NCBI GenBank assembly: GCA_000231825.2
Contig: JH720342.1
Span: 429,717-493,716 of the forward strand
Reading direction: 5' to 3'
DNA: 64,000 nt
DNA from: Tetrahymena elliotti 4EA
Taxonomy: Eukaryota; Ciliophora; Oligohymenophorea; Hymenostomatida; Tetrahymenidae
The translations under genes were made by a program, and so were the position numbers. The notes under the pieces were generated by a model. It did no database searches. It was not told the DNA's origin and saw nothing but the letters and a program-made list of their open reading frames with translations. Of this stretch, positions 22,421 to 35,300 are shown piece after piece; positions within the stretch are counted from its first letter, which is position 1; each line of letters starts with the position of its first letter.

Positions 22421-24257
22421 AGATAGATATTTTAAGATCATTTTCATGTTCTTATTTTTGAATAAATATCTTTTAAAATATTTTTATTTTTGTTTTAGAT
22501 ACTAACTTGAAAATGGATGGAATAAAGTTAATTTTAGTCAATTCATATCAAGTTTAAATTTGAAAAAAGCTTTCAAAAATTTATCTATCTTTTCTTCAAA
22601 CTCCAATCCTTCATTTCTAATTAATTGCTTTAATTTCATATTTTTATGAGTGTAAATAATAAGAAATGTTTAGGATTTTTAGTCCAAACAATTTTATTGT
22701 TGAATTCTAAAAAAATACCAAATTTAAAAAGCGATTTTTTTGTTGGTATTTATGACAATTAAGCATTTATTTTTTAGAATGATTTCAAATAAACTTATTT
22801 AAAATAATTCTTTCTTAATTTAGTTTATGATCAATAATCCAAGACCAATTTAACAAAAAAATGCAAACAATTTTGTTAAACAAAGTAAGTAGATAAACAG
22901 AATTTAGGATTTTATTTTGAAAGAATTTTGAGCATAAAGTAATTAAAATATAAATTGTTTTATCAACTTAATGTTTTAAAGATTGGAAAATTATTTCAGG
23001 ATTTATTCTTTTCTCAAGCAGAAAATTCCTTTTTTGTTAGTAAATGAATATTTATTTAAATTAATAATTTGAATTTGTTTTTTTATCAATTTGAGCAAAA
23101 AGTATTGTTTGTATGGATGGAGGGAAACTTTAATTATGTAATGAATCTATAATTTTTGTTTAAAATAATTTTAAAATTTAGCTTTTCTACCTATCTATCT
23201 GTCTTCAATCAGAACAAAATTTTCTAAAAAAAAATTCAAGTAGAGAAAAATTAATAAACTCGAAAAATTAATGATTAAAGAAATGGAGAGATGAACTAAA
23301 GTTTAGTTAAATTGAGAACCATCTGTACACATTTGAAAATGTAGTAGTTATCAAATTTAGAATATTTATACTACATTAGTAAATAAAAATAGATCTTTGT
23401 ATAGAAAACACTAAACAAGTTTATGATTCATATTGATTTATTGAACTGCTCTTTTCCTTTTTACTAAAAAAAATTAAAAAATAGCGAAATTTAGAAAGAT
23501 ATGATCAAATGATTCTTGATAAAAATTTGATGTTTTGTCTCCAATTATAAGAATTTCAGGTAATTTAAATTTGATTAATGTTTTAGATTTTGGAAAGAAA
23601 GATTTGTGTGTAACAATTAATTAATTCATTGATTCAATTATTTAAAGTATCTTTTCTAATTCATACAAACTTTAAAAATTTGACAAATAGAAGAGATAAT
23701 ATCCTTATTCAAGCAAGTTTTACAAATGAAATAAAATTATCACAGAAGGTTAAAATTGATTGAATTTGTTTTATTTTTACTTAACTAATTTGTTAATTTT
23801 AGAACCATATTTTTTGAGAAACTAAGAATTAAGCTTGAGTAAAAAAAATGAATTTGCATTCTACTTTTACTTTTTAAAAGAAAATATAACTTTCAATGAA
23901 TTTAAAATAAGTTGTGTATTGAAAAAAAAAATGTTTTATTTTCAGGTTATACTTAAAAATAATAATTTCAAAAAATATTTTGAAAAAATACTATTAAAAA
24001 TTCAGGTAAAGAATTTTATTTATTAGTCTGAAGATTTCAATCTTAATTTACTGATTCTTTAATTCTTTTTTTTGTTAGTTCATGAGTAATCTTATTTAAT
24101 TAATATGAGATTGGTGAATAAAATATCTTTGGTAATAAGATTCTCCCTTGCTTATTTTTGCTTTATAGAATCATACAAAAAATAATCAAATCATATTTCT
24201 AAAAATAAAATTTAATTATTTTATTTTCCTATTTTTGGTACTATAAACTATATAATA
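22421..24257. repeat. Segmental-repeat spacer
   Basis: No gene found. It contains the marker series that follows the 400-bp repeats elsewhere: ATACTAACTTGAAAATGG near 22500 (also near 32318, 41690 and 47195), the AAGCAGAAAATT motif near 23013, and GGAGAGATGAACTAAA near 23285. One apparent 63-codon frame at 23835 is Lys/Phe/Asn-rich A/T sequence and is not convincing. Confidence 0.55.
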
Positions 24258-24563
24258 TATTTGGGTAACTTACAAATTATTCGCACTAGGTATCTAATGC
24301 AATTATTTCACGTGCACCTTTAATTTCATTTTATTCACACCCATTACCAAATATATTTTATTCACATACATAGTGGCTTACTGTACTTTACTCACACCCT
24401 TTTTATTTTTTTATTTTTACTTAAATTACTTTTAAATGACACCCATCAAATAGTTTATTTTATTCACACTAAAATGGGGGGTGTGAATAAAATGAAATAG
24501 AGGGTATATGTTAAATCATTTCATGAAATACTTAGTGTGAATAATTGATAAGTTACCCAAATA
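24258..24563. mobile_element. Foldback/MITE-like element with TA flanks
   Basis: The left end (24260-24290) reads TTTGGGTAACTTA and continues. The right end (24532-24561), reverse complemented, reads TTTGGGTAACTTA and continues, matching at about 27 of 31 positions. Each end is flanked by TA (24258-24259 and 24562-24563), consistent with a TA target duplication as in Tc1/mariner-type elements. The inverted repeat extends inward: ATTTCATTTTATTCACACCC near 24327-24346 is the reverse complement of sequence near 24476-24498. The single strand could thus form a long hairpin. There is no coding frame. A related spacer at about 34040-34110 shows the same flanks without the element, an apparent empty site. 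Confidence 0.75.
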
Positions 24564-26300
24564 TTTTTGTTTAAAAATTTACAAATAGATGCATGCTTAC
24601 TATTTTATTTAGTGATTTAAAAGTATTTCATTTTATCCTTGTTTTTCTAAGATTTTGTTATTAGAATTTGGCCAAAATAGCTTAACTAGATTGAGTTTAT
24701 AAGGCAGTAATTAACTATGTGAATGAATGATTATGATTTTAATTATTAAAAATACATTTCAGTTTGCAAAATTTATGGTGTTAACAGAATTAATAGCGTA
24801 TTTAATAATAATTGATGAGCTATTTTTTGAATTATTTTCAAAAGGAAAAAAAAGATGATTTTGTAGATGTGTAACATAATATTATTTCTTACAATAATCA
24901 TATCAAAGAAAAATATTTTACATTTTTTTTTATTTTTAAGAAGTTGATAAAAAGCTTTCGAAAATAAGCAAAGATGAATAACACGAATAACAAGGTAATC
25001 AAATCATCTTACTTACTTATTATCAATACTTCAGAATCTAATTTGTAAAAATTGTTGGATTTTTACTTTAATTAATTCATGTGTGGTATTTTTTACAATT
25101 CTATAGGTTTACTTTTTTATTAATCAAAAATTGGTATTTTAGATACACTAATATATGGGACACTTCTCAAATTATTTATCATTTTTCATAAGCATCAAAT
25201 TAGCATTTTCATTTGGAAGATAAATACAAATAATCCTTAGATTCCTAAATTTGAAAATGATCTGCTTTGTTTGTTTGTTTGTATGATGTAACTTTTTTTA
25301 TTTTTAAAATAAGTTAAGTTAAAGCAATATAAAATGGCCTAAATTTGTGTGAATCAAGTATGTCAAAAAACATTTTTAGCCTAAATATTTCAATTTTATT
25401 TTTAGTAATTTCAAATCTCATTGATAATAACAAATAACACATATTGGAAACTAAAAACCAAAAACAAAATATCATTTAATTTCGTAAAATTAAAATCAAA
25501 TCATTCATTAAATATCTTTATAAAAAGTAATTAAATATTTTCTATCTTTCCTCTTTTAATATAAAGTATCTTTAAAAAAACAAAAAGCAGTATTTTTTTA
25601 CTTAATTAAGTCATAAATTATTAAGATTTATTTTAGAAAAAAAATATAATTGAACATAAGGAATTTTATAATGACAAATAAACTCAGGGGTTGTATTAGA
25701 TAGATCTAAATAAAGTATTACGTCAATCATACTTCTTACCTGAAATTTTAAATTCTAACTGTTTTCTAAAAACCATATTCCATTATTTGATTTTACCATA
25801 AGGAAAAATATCAGCAAGACTTCATCATATCTAAAAGCATTACTAATTTTTATTTATTTAGAATCAATAGACATTTTTAGAATTTTAAAATAGAACTTTT
25901 ATATTTGTTTCAACTTCTTTTTCGTTTTCAAAATCATTAATCTTTTATTTTTATTCATTTTAATAAGATAAGATACGATAATCCATCCAACAGATATGAA
26001 TAAACATACATACTATTAGCCTTAATTAAAAAAATTTATTTCAAAAAAAAAGTATTTTCAATAAAAAGTAAATTAAAGTAATTCTTTGTTTTTAAGTTGA
26101 TGTAATTTTATCTAACTTCAATTTCATCTACTAATCAAAAATTTTTCTTAATAAATAATGTAAGCCTTGTTAAACTAATGGAAAATATTTACAATAAATA
26201 ATTAAATTTTGGAAGATGTATGCTATTAGTTTTATTTTTTCATACTGAAAATTAAGAATTCTATCCTTTTTTGTTTTTGATCTAATTTTTACAAAGGAGT
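24564..26300. repeat. Upstream spacer of type B gene, segmentally repeated
   Basis: No gene found. Motif order (an AATGATGTCAATAG-like motif, a GAATTTTAAAA...CTTTTATATTTG motif, a CAACTTCTTTTT motif) is shared with 34200-35600, 42250-42760, 48870-50160 and 52250-53400. This indicates old duplications of the region upstream of antigen genes. Confidence 0.55.
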
Positions 26301-26472
26301 TGGGTACTAATTTACAAACTTTTTGCCTTTTAAATTTGATATTAAATAATTTGGCTTACCCTATTACTACTATATGCTATTCTTCCTTTTAAAAAAGCTA
26401 GTAGATGAATAAGTAAAATAAAAAAATAAATCAAATAAATCAAAAATTAAAAAATTGAAAATAAATAAAAAA
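26301..26472 (+). promoter_or_regulatory. Conserved upstream region of type B antigen gene
   Basis: The ~170 bases before the ATG are conserved with those before 50358 and with the orphan copy at 19603. Shared motifs are CCTTTTAAATTT, GGCTTACCC, ACTACTATATGC, then AAAAAGxTAGTAGA and a run of A-rich leader. Conservation here exceeds that of the more distal spacer, suggesting promoter or 5' UTR function. This is an inference. Confidence 0.5.
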
Positions 26473-27021
26473 ATGAACAAAATATTAGTCTTAGCTGCTC
26501 TTTTAGCTTTTGCAGGTTTTGTGTCAGCTTAATGTGCTACAGGCGCATCCTAAGTCGCAGTAGGAGGTAATTAAGTTTGCTATTGTAATGCTGGCTATTG
26601 GGGTACTGATGCCACTAATTCTGGATCTTGTACATAATGCTAAGGAAACAGTTTTTCTACTCAAGGATCAACAAACACTGGTAACAATGTTAAGATATCT
26701 GCTTGTAATATCTGCGCTGTAGGTTATTACATTAAAACTGCTGCTGTTACTACTTCAGGCACAGAAGCCTCTGCTGTTTGTACAAAATGCCCTGACAATT
26801 CTACCTCTACTCTTGCATCTTAAAGTTCAGCAAATATTGCAAGCTGTACTTGCTATGATTCTAATGCAAGTACTTTATCATCTACCTAAACTTCATGTGC
26901 ATGCAAAACTGGTTATACAGGTAGTGTTGCCACTACCTCTGGTGCTACTTCAGGATGCAACAGTTCTTCTTCCATGCTATCTGCATTAGTTGCTATCACT
27001 TTATTAGTGTTACTTATTTGA
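26473..27021 (+). CDS. Cys-rich GPI-type surface protein, type B (immobilization-antigen-like), 182 aa
   Basis: Single exon of 183 codons with TGA, Gln at TAA. Residues 1-19 (M-N-K-I-L-V-L-A-A-L-L-A-F...) are a signal peptide cleaved before Gln-Cys. The mature part has 14 Cys in pairs: C-Y-C-N-A-G-Y-W-G-T, C-T-Q-C, C-N-I-C, C-T-K-C-P-D-N-S-T-S, C-T-C-Y-D, C-A-C-K-T-G-Y. Ser, Thr, Ala and Gly dominate between them. The C-terminus is a short Ser run followed by a Leu/Val/Ile tail ending at the stop, a GPI-type signal. The C-P-x-N-S-T-S and C-x-C-K-x-G-Y motifs resemble ciliate immobilization antigens, and a surface-coat role is inferred. Its 3' flank is shared with the gene at 50358 over about 140 bases (TTTTTTTGTTGTTACGTATT). 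Confidence 0.85.
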
Positions 27022-28734
27022 AAATAAAAATTTTCGATTCAAGCAGCTTGAAAAAACCCTTTAAGCTTATTTCAATTTTTTTGTTGTTACGTATTTACAT
27101 TTTATATGAGTTTTTATGAAGACGATTTTAGAATTGAAAAGCAAATATGAAAAAATTACACTTTTTATTTCTTTTTTAAAGAGCTACTTTGATATGTTTA
27201 GTTATTTTATAAATGATAATAATAGATAGAATCAGAATAAAAAAAATTGTAGTCTATCTGCATGGTTGAAATCATGAAAACATTATTTCAAATTGAAAAC
27301 AAACAAATAAATAAATAAATAATTTTAATAATTAATTAGATAAATGTTTCTTTCATTTAGAATAGAAAAAAATATTGGTTATAAAATCTTAACTGAATTC
27401 TCAAATTATATTTTAATTATTATTAAAACAATCCATTTAAGTTGTTAATTAACAACTTAAAAAACAAATAATTTACTCAAACAATTTTAAATAAAAAATT
27501 AAATAAACATAAAATCAGAATAAAGAATACCAACATTTAAGTGAAGTCTATTTAAAATAATATTAAATATTCATTTTTGCATATACTGCTAATATCATTT
27601 CATTTTGAATTTAAGTAATTCTCAAAGCTTTAATTGAACATCATTTTTAATTGAAAAAAATGAAAACATAAAATATTTCCCAAAAACAAATTATATTAAA
27701 TAAAATTTTTTCAACTAAAAATAGTTAAGAAAAAGGAAATTAATTAATTTAGCTTTTTTGCTAATAATTTCTTATCATTTTTTTCTCAGAGATAAGATTA
27801 TTTTCTTTTATGTATTTTTATATCGAAAAATCAAGCTTGATATAAAAAACTATAATTAACCATAAATAAATAAAAAGGAAATCAATCAAATAATATGAAA
27901 TGTTTCCATTCGCTTTTAATTTCCAATATTTCCTTTGAAATAATAAAAGTATTTTACATATTAATTAAAATACTGCTAAAGTAAGAGAGGTTTAAAATAT
28001 AACTAATAGTATTTTAGCTATCTAAAGTAGATCATAAGAGTTGAGTATTAATAAAATAATTTTAACTAATTTATCAAGTAAATTCAATCTTGATCTACTT
28101 CTTGTGAGAATTTTAGAATTTCTTTTTTCATTCTTATTTGTCTCTCTCTAATTAATTAAAGGCCTAAAAGCAACAAACAAAAAATTAAGATTTTATTTTC
28201 AATAACACATCAATTTAACAATCTATTTATCAATTTTTTATTGAAATGAAATGTTGAAAAATAAGAATATAATTCTTAATCAAAACTTAAAATTGTTTAG
28301 ATTAAAGATAGAAAATAAATAAATAATATATAATTTATTAAAGGTAAAGAAGATATGATTTATTCTAAATACTAATTAAGTTAAAAGAAATATGCACCTT
28401 TTTCTCTTTCCTTTTTTGAGAGAGCATTAATATTTAAATTGAAAATTTTAATTTTTAAGTAAAACATGATTGTATTAAAGTATTATCTATCTATCTATAA
28501 TCTGGCTTGAAACTATGAATATTTGTCCCAAATTTTAATTCAGAATTTAAAATAAAAATTAATAATTTTGCTTTCTCTTGAATGAATAATTCTTTAGTTC
28601 ATTGAAATTTGATGAAAATAAATAAAAAAGCTGTTTCTATTTTAGAGTAGAATCAGAATGAAAAATTGTAACATTTACTAGCTTTTAAGAGAGAAAAACC
28701 CTTTTTAGTTTTGATCAGCTTGACTTCTTGGAAA
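27022..28734. other. Spacer downstream of type B gene
   Basis: The first ~160 bases match the 3' flank of the gene at 50358 (GTTGTTACGTATTTACA and ATGAAGACGATTTTA motifs). The rest is A/T-rich without protein-like frames; parts resemble 45700-46320 (for example CTTGTGAGA...TTTTAGA near 28100 and near 45750). Confidence 0.5.
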
Positions 28735-29870
28735 TATTCCACAAAAACGTTTTTCTCAACACCTGCTTTAATTTAAGAAAATTTAGTAAATTGAATTCGT
28801 AGACTTCCTCTTTCCTGAAAACGATAGATGCTTGAAAACTTTAAATTTTATTTCTTAAATTCTGATTGATTATTTTTATGATCATACTTTCTCATTCATT
28901 CGGACCTCGTATTTCTGATTTATTGATTTAGAGGTAATACGAGAGTGAAAATATCAATAAAAAGTGATATTTTTTTTGAAGTGAGTCCGAGTATGAGTTA
29001 ATACAATAAATATAAAATATATGAAATTACATTTTTTCAAAATTTAGTTATTAAAGGTTAGAATTTGTGTTATAAATTTTGAATATTTGATTTTGGTTTT
29101 TTCTTTCATTTTTAAAGTAATAATAGTTTTTTACTAAATTCCTTCTTTAAATGTTAAATTACTATTTTTCAGAATTTATTTTAAATGATTTAATTTTTTT
29201 CATAAACTATGTTTAATTTAGCTTTTTTCATTGCATTTAGGTTAGGTTCAGACAATAAATAATTTTATTGTTATTCTTCATTTTATTATTTATTTTTAGA
29301 GTTATAACTTTAGAGGGTGGAAGATACTGAATTTTTTATTAGTGTAGTAATTCCTATCTTGTGAATTTAAAAAATTTTTTAGTTATTGCTATTCTCCATT
29401 TTATCTTTAGATTAATAATTCTTAAATTAAATTATTTAAAATTGTATGAAAATAAATTGTACTTTTTAAAGAAGCACTCCAAAAACTCATCCAATAAAAT
29501 AGAATTAAGGATAACAACAATTTTAATTAAATTTATTTACTGCATTTATTAGAATTTTAAAAATTATCAAATTTTGTTTGCAAAAATCTAAAAATTGTTT
29601 GAAAAAATGAATCCATCACAGTTTGGACCAACATTTTAGGGCCATCCTTGAGTTTGAACTATTTTTTTAAAATCTGAGGAAAAAAAAGCACCCTCGGACT
29701 ATCGTCTCTGATCTTCTCAGCGAGGAAATACAGTCATTAATTCATAATCATACTTAATTTATTCTCAATAGGATATGAATTATACATATTTCCCACTTCT
29801 CTTTATTTTGATGAATTTTATTCTACAAGTGTTTTTAGCCTGAGTAGATAGATAATACAGGTCAATTTTC
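28735..29870. repeat. Single ~400-bp repeat unit, interrupted by an insertion
   Basis: The first half (28735-28889) has the usual ACACCTGCTTTAA, GTAGACTTCCT and ACTTTAAATTT landmarks. The second half resumes at about 29747 and continues through TTTCCCACTTCTCTTTATTT near 29788. The 857 bases between are foreign to the unit (see the element at 28890-29746). Confidence 0.6.
28890..29746. mobile_element. ~857-bp insertion flanked by 9-bp direct repeats
   Basis: The direct repeat ATCATACTT occurs at 28881-28889 and 29747-29755, exactly at the break in the 400-bp repeat unit. The ends are less A/T-rich than their surroundings. They contain inverted motif pairs: CTCGTATT at about 28905 and AATACGAG at about 28936; AGTCCGAG at about 28985 and CTCGGACT at about 29694. 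A + frame read with Gln at TAA/TAG runs from about 29360 to TGA at 29649 (about 97 codons, Lys/Ile/Leu-rich, ending F-Q-G-H-P). It matches no family I recognise. It is probably a non-autonomous element or remnant. Confidence 0.5.
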
Positions 29871-30950
29871 ATATCCAAATTATCCGAATCAAATCTTTAT
29901 TTCTTCTAAAAAGCGCTTGTATTTTTATTTAAAAAAAAGATTTAAAAATCGAGTAAAGCTAATTAATGTCAATCTAAATGTAATTTAAATATTAGTAAGC
30001 AAGCAAATTTATCTTTTCTTTAAATTAAATACTTCATAATTCCTCATCTCTAATTGATTTTCATATTTTTATGAGTGATAGATAAAAATAATAACAAAGC
30101 CTTTCAAAAATAATTTATTTGCAAGGAAGGGAAATTTTTCATAAGAATATGCAGACAGTAATTGTTATTATATGTATGTTGAATATTAAGAAATTTTACT
30201 ATTTATTTAGATTTAATTATTTAGTTAATATTTCAGGCTAGAGTGATTTTAAATAAACTAAATTAAAATTGTTCTTTCGTAATTTATATAATTATGTTAT
30301 TAATATAAGACAAAATTATTTTTGAAATCTAGTTTTCTTGGAAAGTAAGTAATAAAATATACTGTAATTGCTCATTAATTAAGGTATTCCTGAAGTGTTT
30401 TTTTCACACAAAAAATATGCCATAATGCAAAATATAAGAATTTTTCCACAACAATCAGAAAAGAATGCCTATGTAAAAATTTGCAGCGAGTGAGTGATAA
30501 ATAAATTTTGATGAAATTAAATAATTGCAATTTTTTGAGTAAATAAATGATCAATGATATAAAAATGTAAAATCAATAACTAAAATTTTGAAATAAATGC
30601 TAATAATTCATTAATATGCATTTATTTTATTTTTTTCAAAACATAACATTTTCTGATGGCTACTGTTGATATCAAAAAAACAATATTATTTATATTGATT
30701 GTATTGTATGTATGTTGGTCATTTAAGCTGAAAGATTCAATATATTTTTCAACAAAAAGCTACCAAATTATTTTTCTTTTTAAAAACTCTTTGTTTTATT
30801 TCATAAAATAATTTCCACTTTTCATCATACTAAGATTTGAATTATCATTTTAAAGTTCGGAGGTCATCTATATTTTATTTTACTTTATTTCAGATAAGCG
30901 CTTCCTTCTAAATATTCAACAAAAATGATTTAATTTAAATTTTTTTCTCA
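29871..30950. repeat. Segmental-repeat spacer
   Basis: No gene found. It includes a copy of the marker block that elsewhere follows the 400-bp repeats (TTTCTTCTAAAAAGCGCTTG near 29893, TTTTATGAGTGATA near 30065) and decayed text leading to the next repeat cluster. Confidence 0.45.
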
Positions 30951-32330
30951 ACATCTCTCTATCTATCTATCTATATACCTACTTTAAGGAAAATTGAATA
31001 AAAAGAATATTTAAAATTTGTATGTTTTCTTATGATTGAAATAAATACTCTATTATTCATACATACACTTTTGGCTTTTACTATTCAACTAAGAATAATA
31101 ATGGAATTAGTTAATTATTTTGTATTCATGATAATAGTCATAATTTAATAACTATTATTTAAATTATTTTCCTTACTTCTCTTCATTTTGATCAATAAAA
31201 TGATCTTTCTAATATATCATCAAAATTAATTGTCTCTATTATTTTTATTGAACGTCTTTCATATGATTACAAAAAAATAATCTTCTTGATTGAATAAATA
31301 TTTTGTTTATTTAAAGTAAAATAGAAACCAAAATCAGAAACGTTAATAATCTTTATTAGTTCCCCACCTAACAAATGCTTTAAGATAAATTGAGCAAAAA
31401 AAATATCTTAAATTTGTATTGTCTTCATAAAAAGAGATACTTAAAAATTTTAAATAATATTTTTATTTTGAAACATTGATTGATATTTTTCATTCTTAGC
31501 TTCACATAACTAGTGTTTCCTACTTCTCTTTGTTTTGATGAATAAAATTATCCTTCAATTATACAATCAAAGTAGATAGTTTCTATTATTTTTATTGAAG
31601 ATTTATTTTTCATGAGATAAATATTGGTTTTACTGATTTAATAAATGAGCTAGTTGTGTATTTTTTAAGAGTAAATATATTTTTTTATATTTACAGTAAA
31701 ATAGAAGTAAAAAATATGAGAAATTTTATAGCATTATCACAAATTATGTATTGATCGATCACCTTTAATTGAATAAATTATTTCCCCAACAACTGCTTGA
31801 AGAAAAATTGAACAATTTTAAATTTGTAGGCTTCTTTTTTGAAATAGATACTTGAATAATTTAAATAAATCTGATCATTTTTATTTCAAAACAATGAATT
31901 AATTAATTATCATTCTTCGCTGACTCACAAAAGTAAAAAAAAAGTATGAATAATTAATTCTTCCCACTTCTCTTTATTTTGATGAATTTTGATAAATAAA
32001 ACTATCTTTCCAGAACACCATGAAAGTTAATACTCTCTATTATTTTAATTGAACATCTATTTTCTATAATATTAATAATCATAAAGGGTTTTTATAGAAT
32101 AAAACTGGCTCAAATAAATAAAATATTTTTTTAAATTCAAAGTAGAATAGAAGTAAAAAGTTAATCATTAATAACGTTATCTCAATATATTATCACTTTT
32201 AATTACAAAATTCATTTTTATCCTTATAATGCTTGTAGATAGATAGGTAGATAGAGAGATAAATTTTTTATTGATTATCTTTGCTATTTTCTCTTAAACT
32301 CTTTTTATTTTAAATACTAATTTAGGAATA
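30951..32330. repeat. Cluster 2 of the ~400-bp tandem repeat (about three units)
   Basis: CACTTCTCTTTATTTTGAT-type motifs lie near 31170, 31510 and 31962 (spacing about 340 and 452). Each is preceded by the CTGCTTxAAGAAAAATTGA and TTAAATTTGTA landmarks and followed by AAATxATCTTTC and a GTAAAATAGAAxxAAAA motif. A (CTAT)n run lies at 30955-30975. Non-coding. Confidence 0.7.
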
Positions 32331-35300
32331 AAACTGATACATGTCAATCTAAGTCTAATTTAAATGTAAATAAAAAGCACTCTAAAATATCTATCTTTTC
32401 TTTAAATCAAATACTCCACAATCCTTCATTTCTAATAGCTTTAATTCCATATTTTATGAACAATAAATACAAGTTTCAATAATAAAAATAGATAATTATT
32501 AGAAAAGAATCAACATCAAATTTTACAAAATATTTAAATTTTGTTGATAAACAAAAAACTTTATTTCTAAATAATTATTGAGTTAATATTTATATTCTTA
32601 AACTTTATTGTTTAGGGTTTATTTAGGATGATATTCAATCAATTTACTTAAGAAAATTATTTCTCAATTTATGAATGTATTTTGTATATTATTAATTCAA
32701 GACCAATCTAGTAAAGAACTTAAAACATTATTAAAAGTCAGCCATAGGATTTTTTGTTTTCTTAAAACCAAAAACTTGCTTTTTTATGGGCAATTATTAA
32801 TTAATTAACTAACTAACTAAGAATGAACAAATTTATGAAAAATAGATAATTTTATGAACTTTTTTTTCAATAAATAGAAAATAAGAATTTTTATATTAAA
32901 GGAAGCAGGATTAAACAAAGGTAAATAAACATTTGTAATTTATGCAGAAAATCATTTTAAAATATAGCTTTTTTGTCTATGTATTTGTTTTTAGAGAGAA
33001 GAAACGTTGCAATAAAAAACATTAACAAGAGAAAAATTAATAAACTTTTTACAATTGATAATGATTAAATGGAGAGATGAGCTAAATTTTAGTTAAATGG
33101 AGAATCATGATTATAATGAAGGTATTGCTGTATTGAGCATATTTGTACTAACTATGTAAATAGATATTTAAATAGAACTGCTAACTAGAAAGCAAATAAC
33201 AAAAAATATTTAACTCATATTGGTTTGCTGATCACCCACCCTTTTACTTTTGCTTTTGTTACAAAAAAATTCAAAAATTTTAAATTTTAGAAAAATATGA
33301 TTCAAATGAATTTTGGTAGAAATTTGTTGTTTTGGTGTAGCTTATGGATTTCAAGTAAAAATCATCCTAATTAAATTTTGATTTTGGAAAAATATGTAAC
33401 AAGCAATCACATGATTTAATTAATTAAAAATTGTCTTTTTTCTTCTCACCCCTTCAAATTTAATAAAGTCTTCAATTAAGATAATATCACGGCTAAAATA
33501 TGTTTTACTCAACAAACAAAATCCCCGGATCAATTTAATCCTCAATTTGATATTTTAATACTAAATAAATGCGTAAATTTCTTTTGGAATTTCGATGGTA
33601 TGTATTAATTATTACTACCTAGAAAGAAAGAAGCTAAAATTTAAATATCGAGTAAAAAGAAGTATAAAATTTTTCTTTTATTGCATGAAGGGAAAATTTT
33701 AATTTTCAATTTAAAGTCACTATCATATTGAAATATAAAAGCTAAATTTCATGTAATAATCAATAGCCTAAATTGAAAAAAATTAAAAAAAAGATTATAC
33801 TACTCTTGAAAATAATATAAACAATGTTATTTTTTCATCTAAAACATTAATTTGCTTGTATTTTAAATAGTTCAATTTATTAGTTAGTGAATATTGTTTG
33901 CTTAGTAAAATATCTTTGATCATTAACAAATTTGTATTTTCTTTGGAATTTATAGTTATTTTTTAAGCAAGTATCTCATAGTTTTAAAGGTAGCAAAATA
34001 TTATTTATTATCATACAAATCTCCCATTTAATATAAATTTTTATTTTCCTATTTTTCAAATTGTAAAGAAAATTGCATATTTTTGTCTCAAAAAATATGT
34101 AGACTAATTAAAAAACAAACAAGTCCACACATACTTACTAACTTTCATTCTTTTTAGATATTTATTAGGACTATTTATTATTCATATTTTCATTTTATCC
34201 TAAATTTTCATTTTGTGATTTATTGTTTATTTAGCAGGGAGATAACTAAACAAATGCTTTTGACTCCCCTTTTTTTAATATGTAAATTATTTAGAGCTTG
34301 TAAAATTAATGATGTCAATAAAGTTTTTGAAGATAACCGATTGACAGTTTTTGAAATTTATTATAGTGATATATATAATAATATAATATTAAGATTTTTT
34401 TTTCAGTTTGTATTGAAATTTAAAGGGAGTAAACTTTGTGATTGTATTTTATTTGCACTTTATATAAATATGATAAATATAGGATAACAAAATATGATTT
34501 CTTTGCTACATCCAATGATATCTGAAAAGTAACAACATGTTAAATGTTTTTTTATTTTGTAGAAATTGGATAAAGTGTCAAAATATTATTTCAGTCAGGC
34601 AAATAAAGTGAAGAGCAATGAGCATTTTATGTTGATCAAATTTTATGTTTTCTGTTGGATGAAATCTCCTATTTACTATCTATCTATCTATCTATCTATC
34701 TATTTTGCAATTTCTCAATTTCTTTTATCTTAATTTATCCCAAAATAATTTAAAATAGTGTAATGAAATAACTAAGGAGCTTGATTAAATCTAAAAAAAG
34801 AGTATTGTCATGCTTCTGATCTTGCAATTTAAATATTTTCAAACTCAAAATAAAAGAAGAAACTCATTTTTATAAAGAAAAGCTGCATCTTATTTTTGAT
34901 TTTACCCATTTGAATATTTAATATCCATGTTGAGTTTTAGTTTAAAGTTTTGAAAGAAAAAAATTACGTTACAAAAATAGAGCTATCATAGATTATTGAT
35001 TTTATCTAATCTAAAAAATTGTGAATTTTAGAATCAATTATTTATCAATAATTTAAGAAATAAAAGAATTTTTTTTGAATTTTAAAAGTTAACTTTTATA
35101 TTTGTTTTTAATTCTTTTTAGGTTTTAAAATCATATGTTTTTTTTATGTACTATTTTACATTTTAATAGGATTGGATCATCCTTTTCATACATACATTGT
35201 GAAATTATTAGGTTTACTTTAAAAATTTGCTTCAAACAAAATTATTTTTTAAAAATAGGCAAAAAAAAATGATGAATTAGATAATGAACATATTTAAATT

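Noticed and set aside
34215..34487. 90-codon standard-code frame
   Set aside because: It lies in a non-coding block repeated at 24.7, 42.3, 42.6, 48.9 and 52.3 kb where the frame is not kept, and the composition is that of translated A/T-rich DNA.
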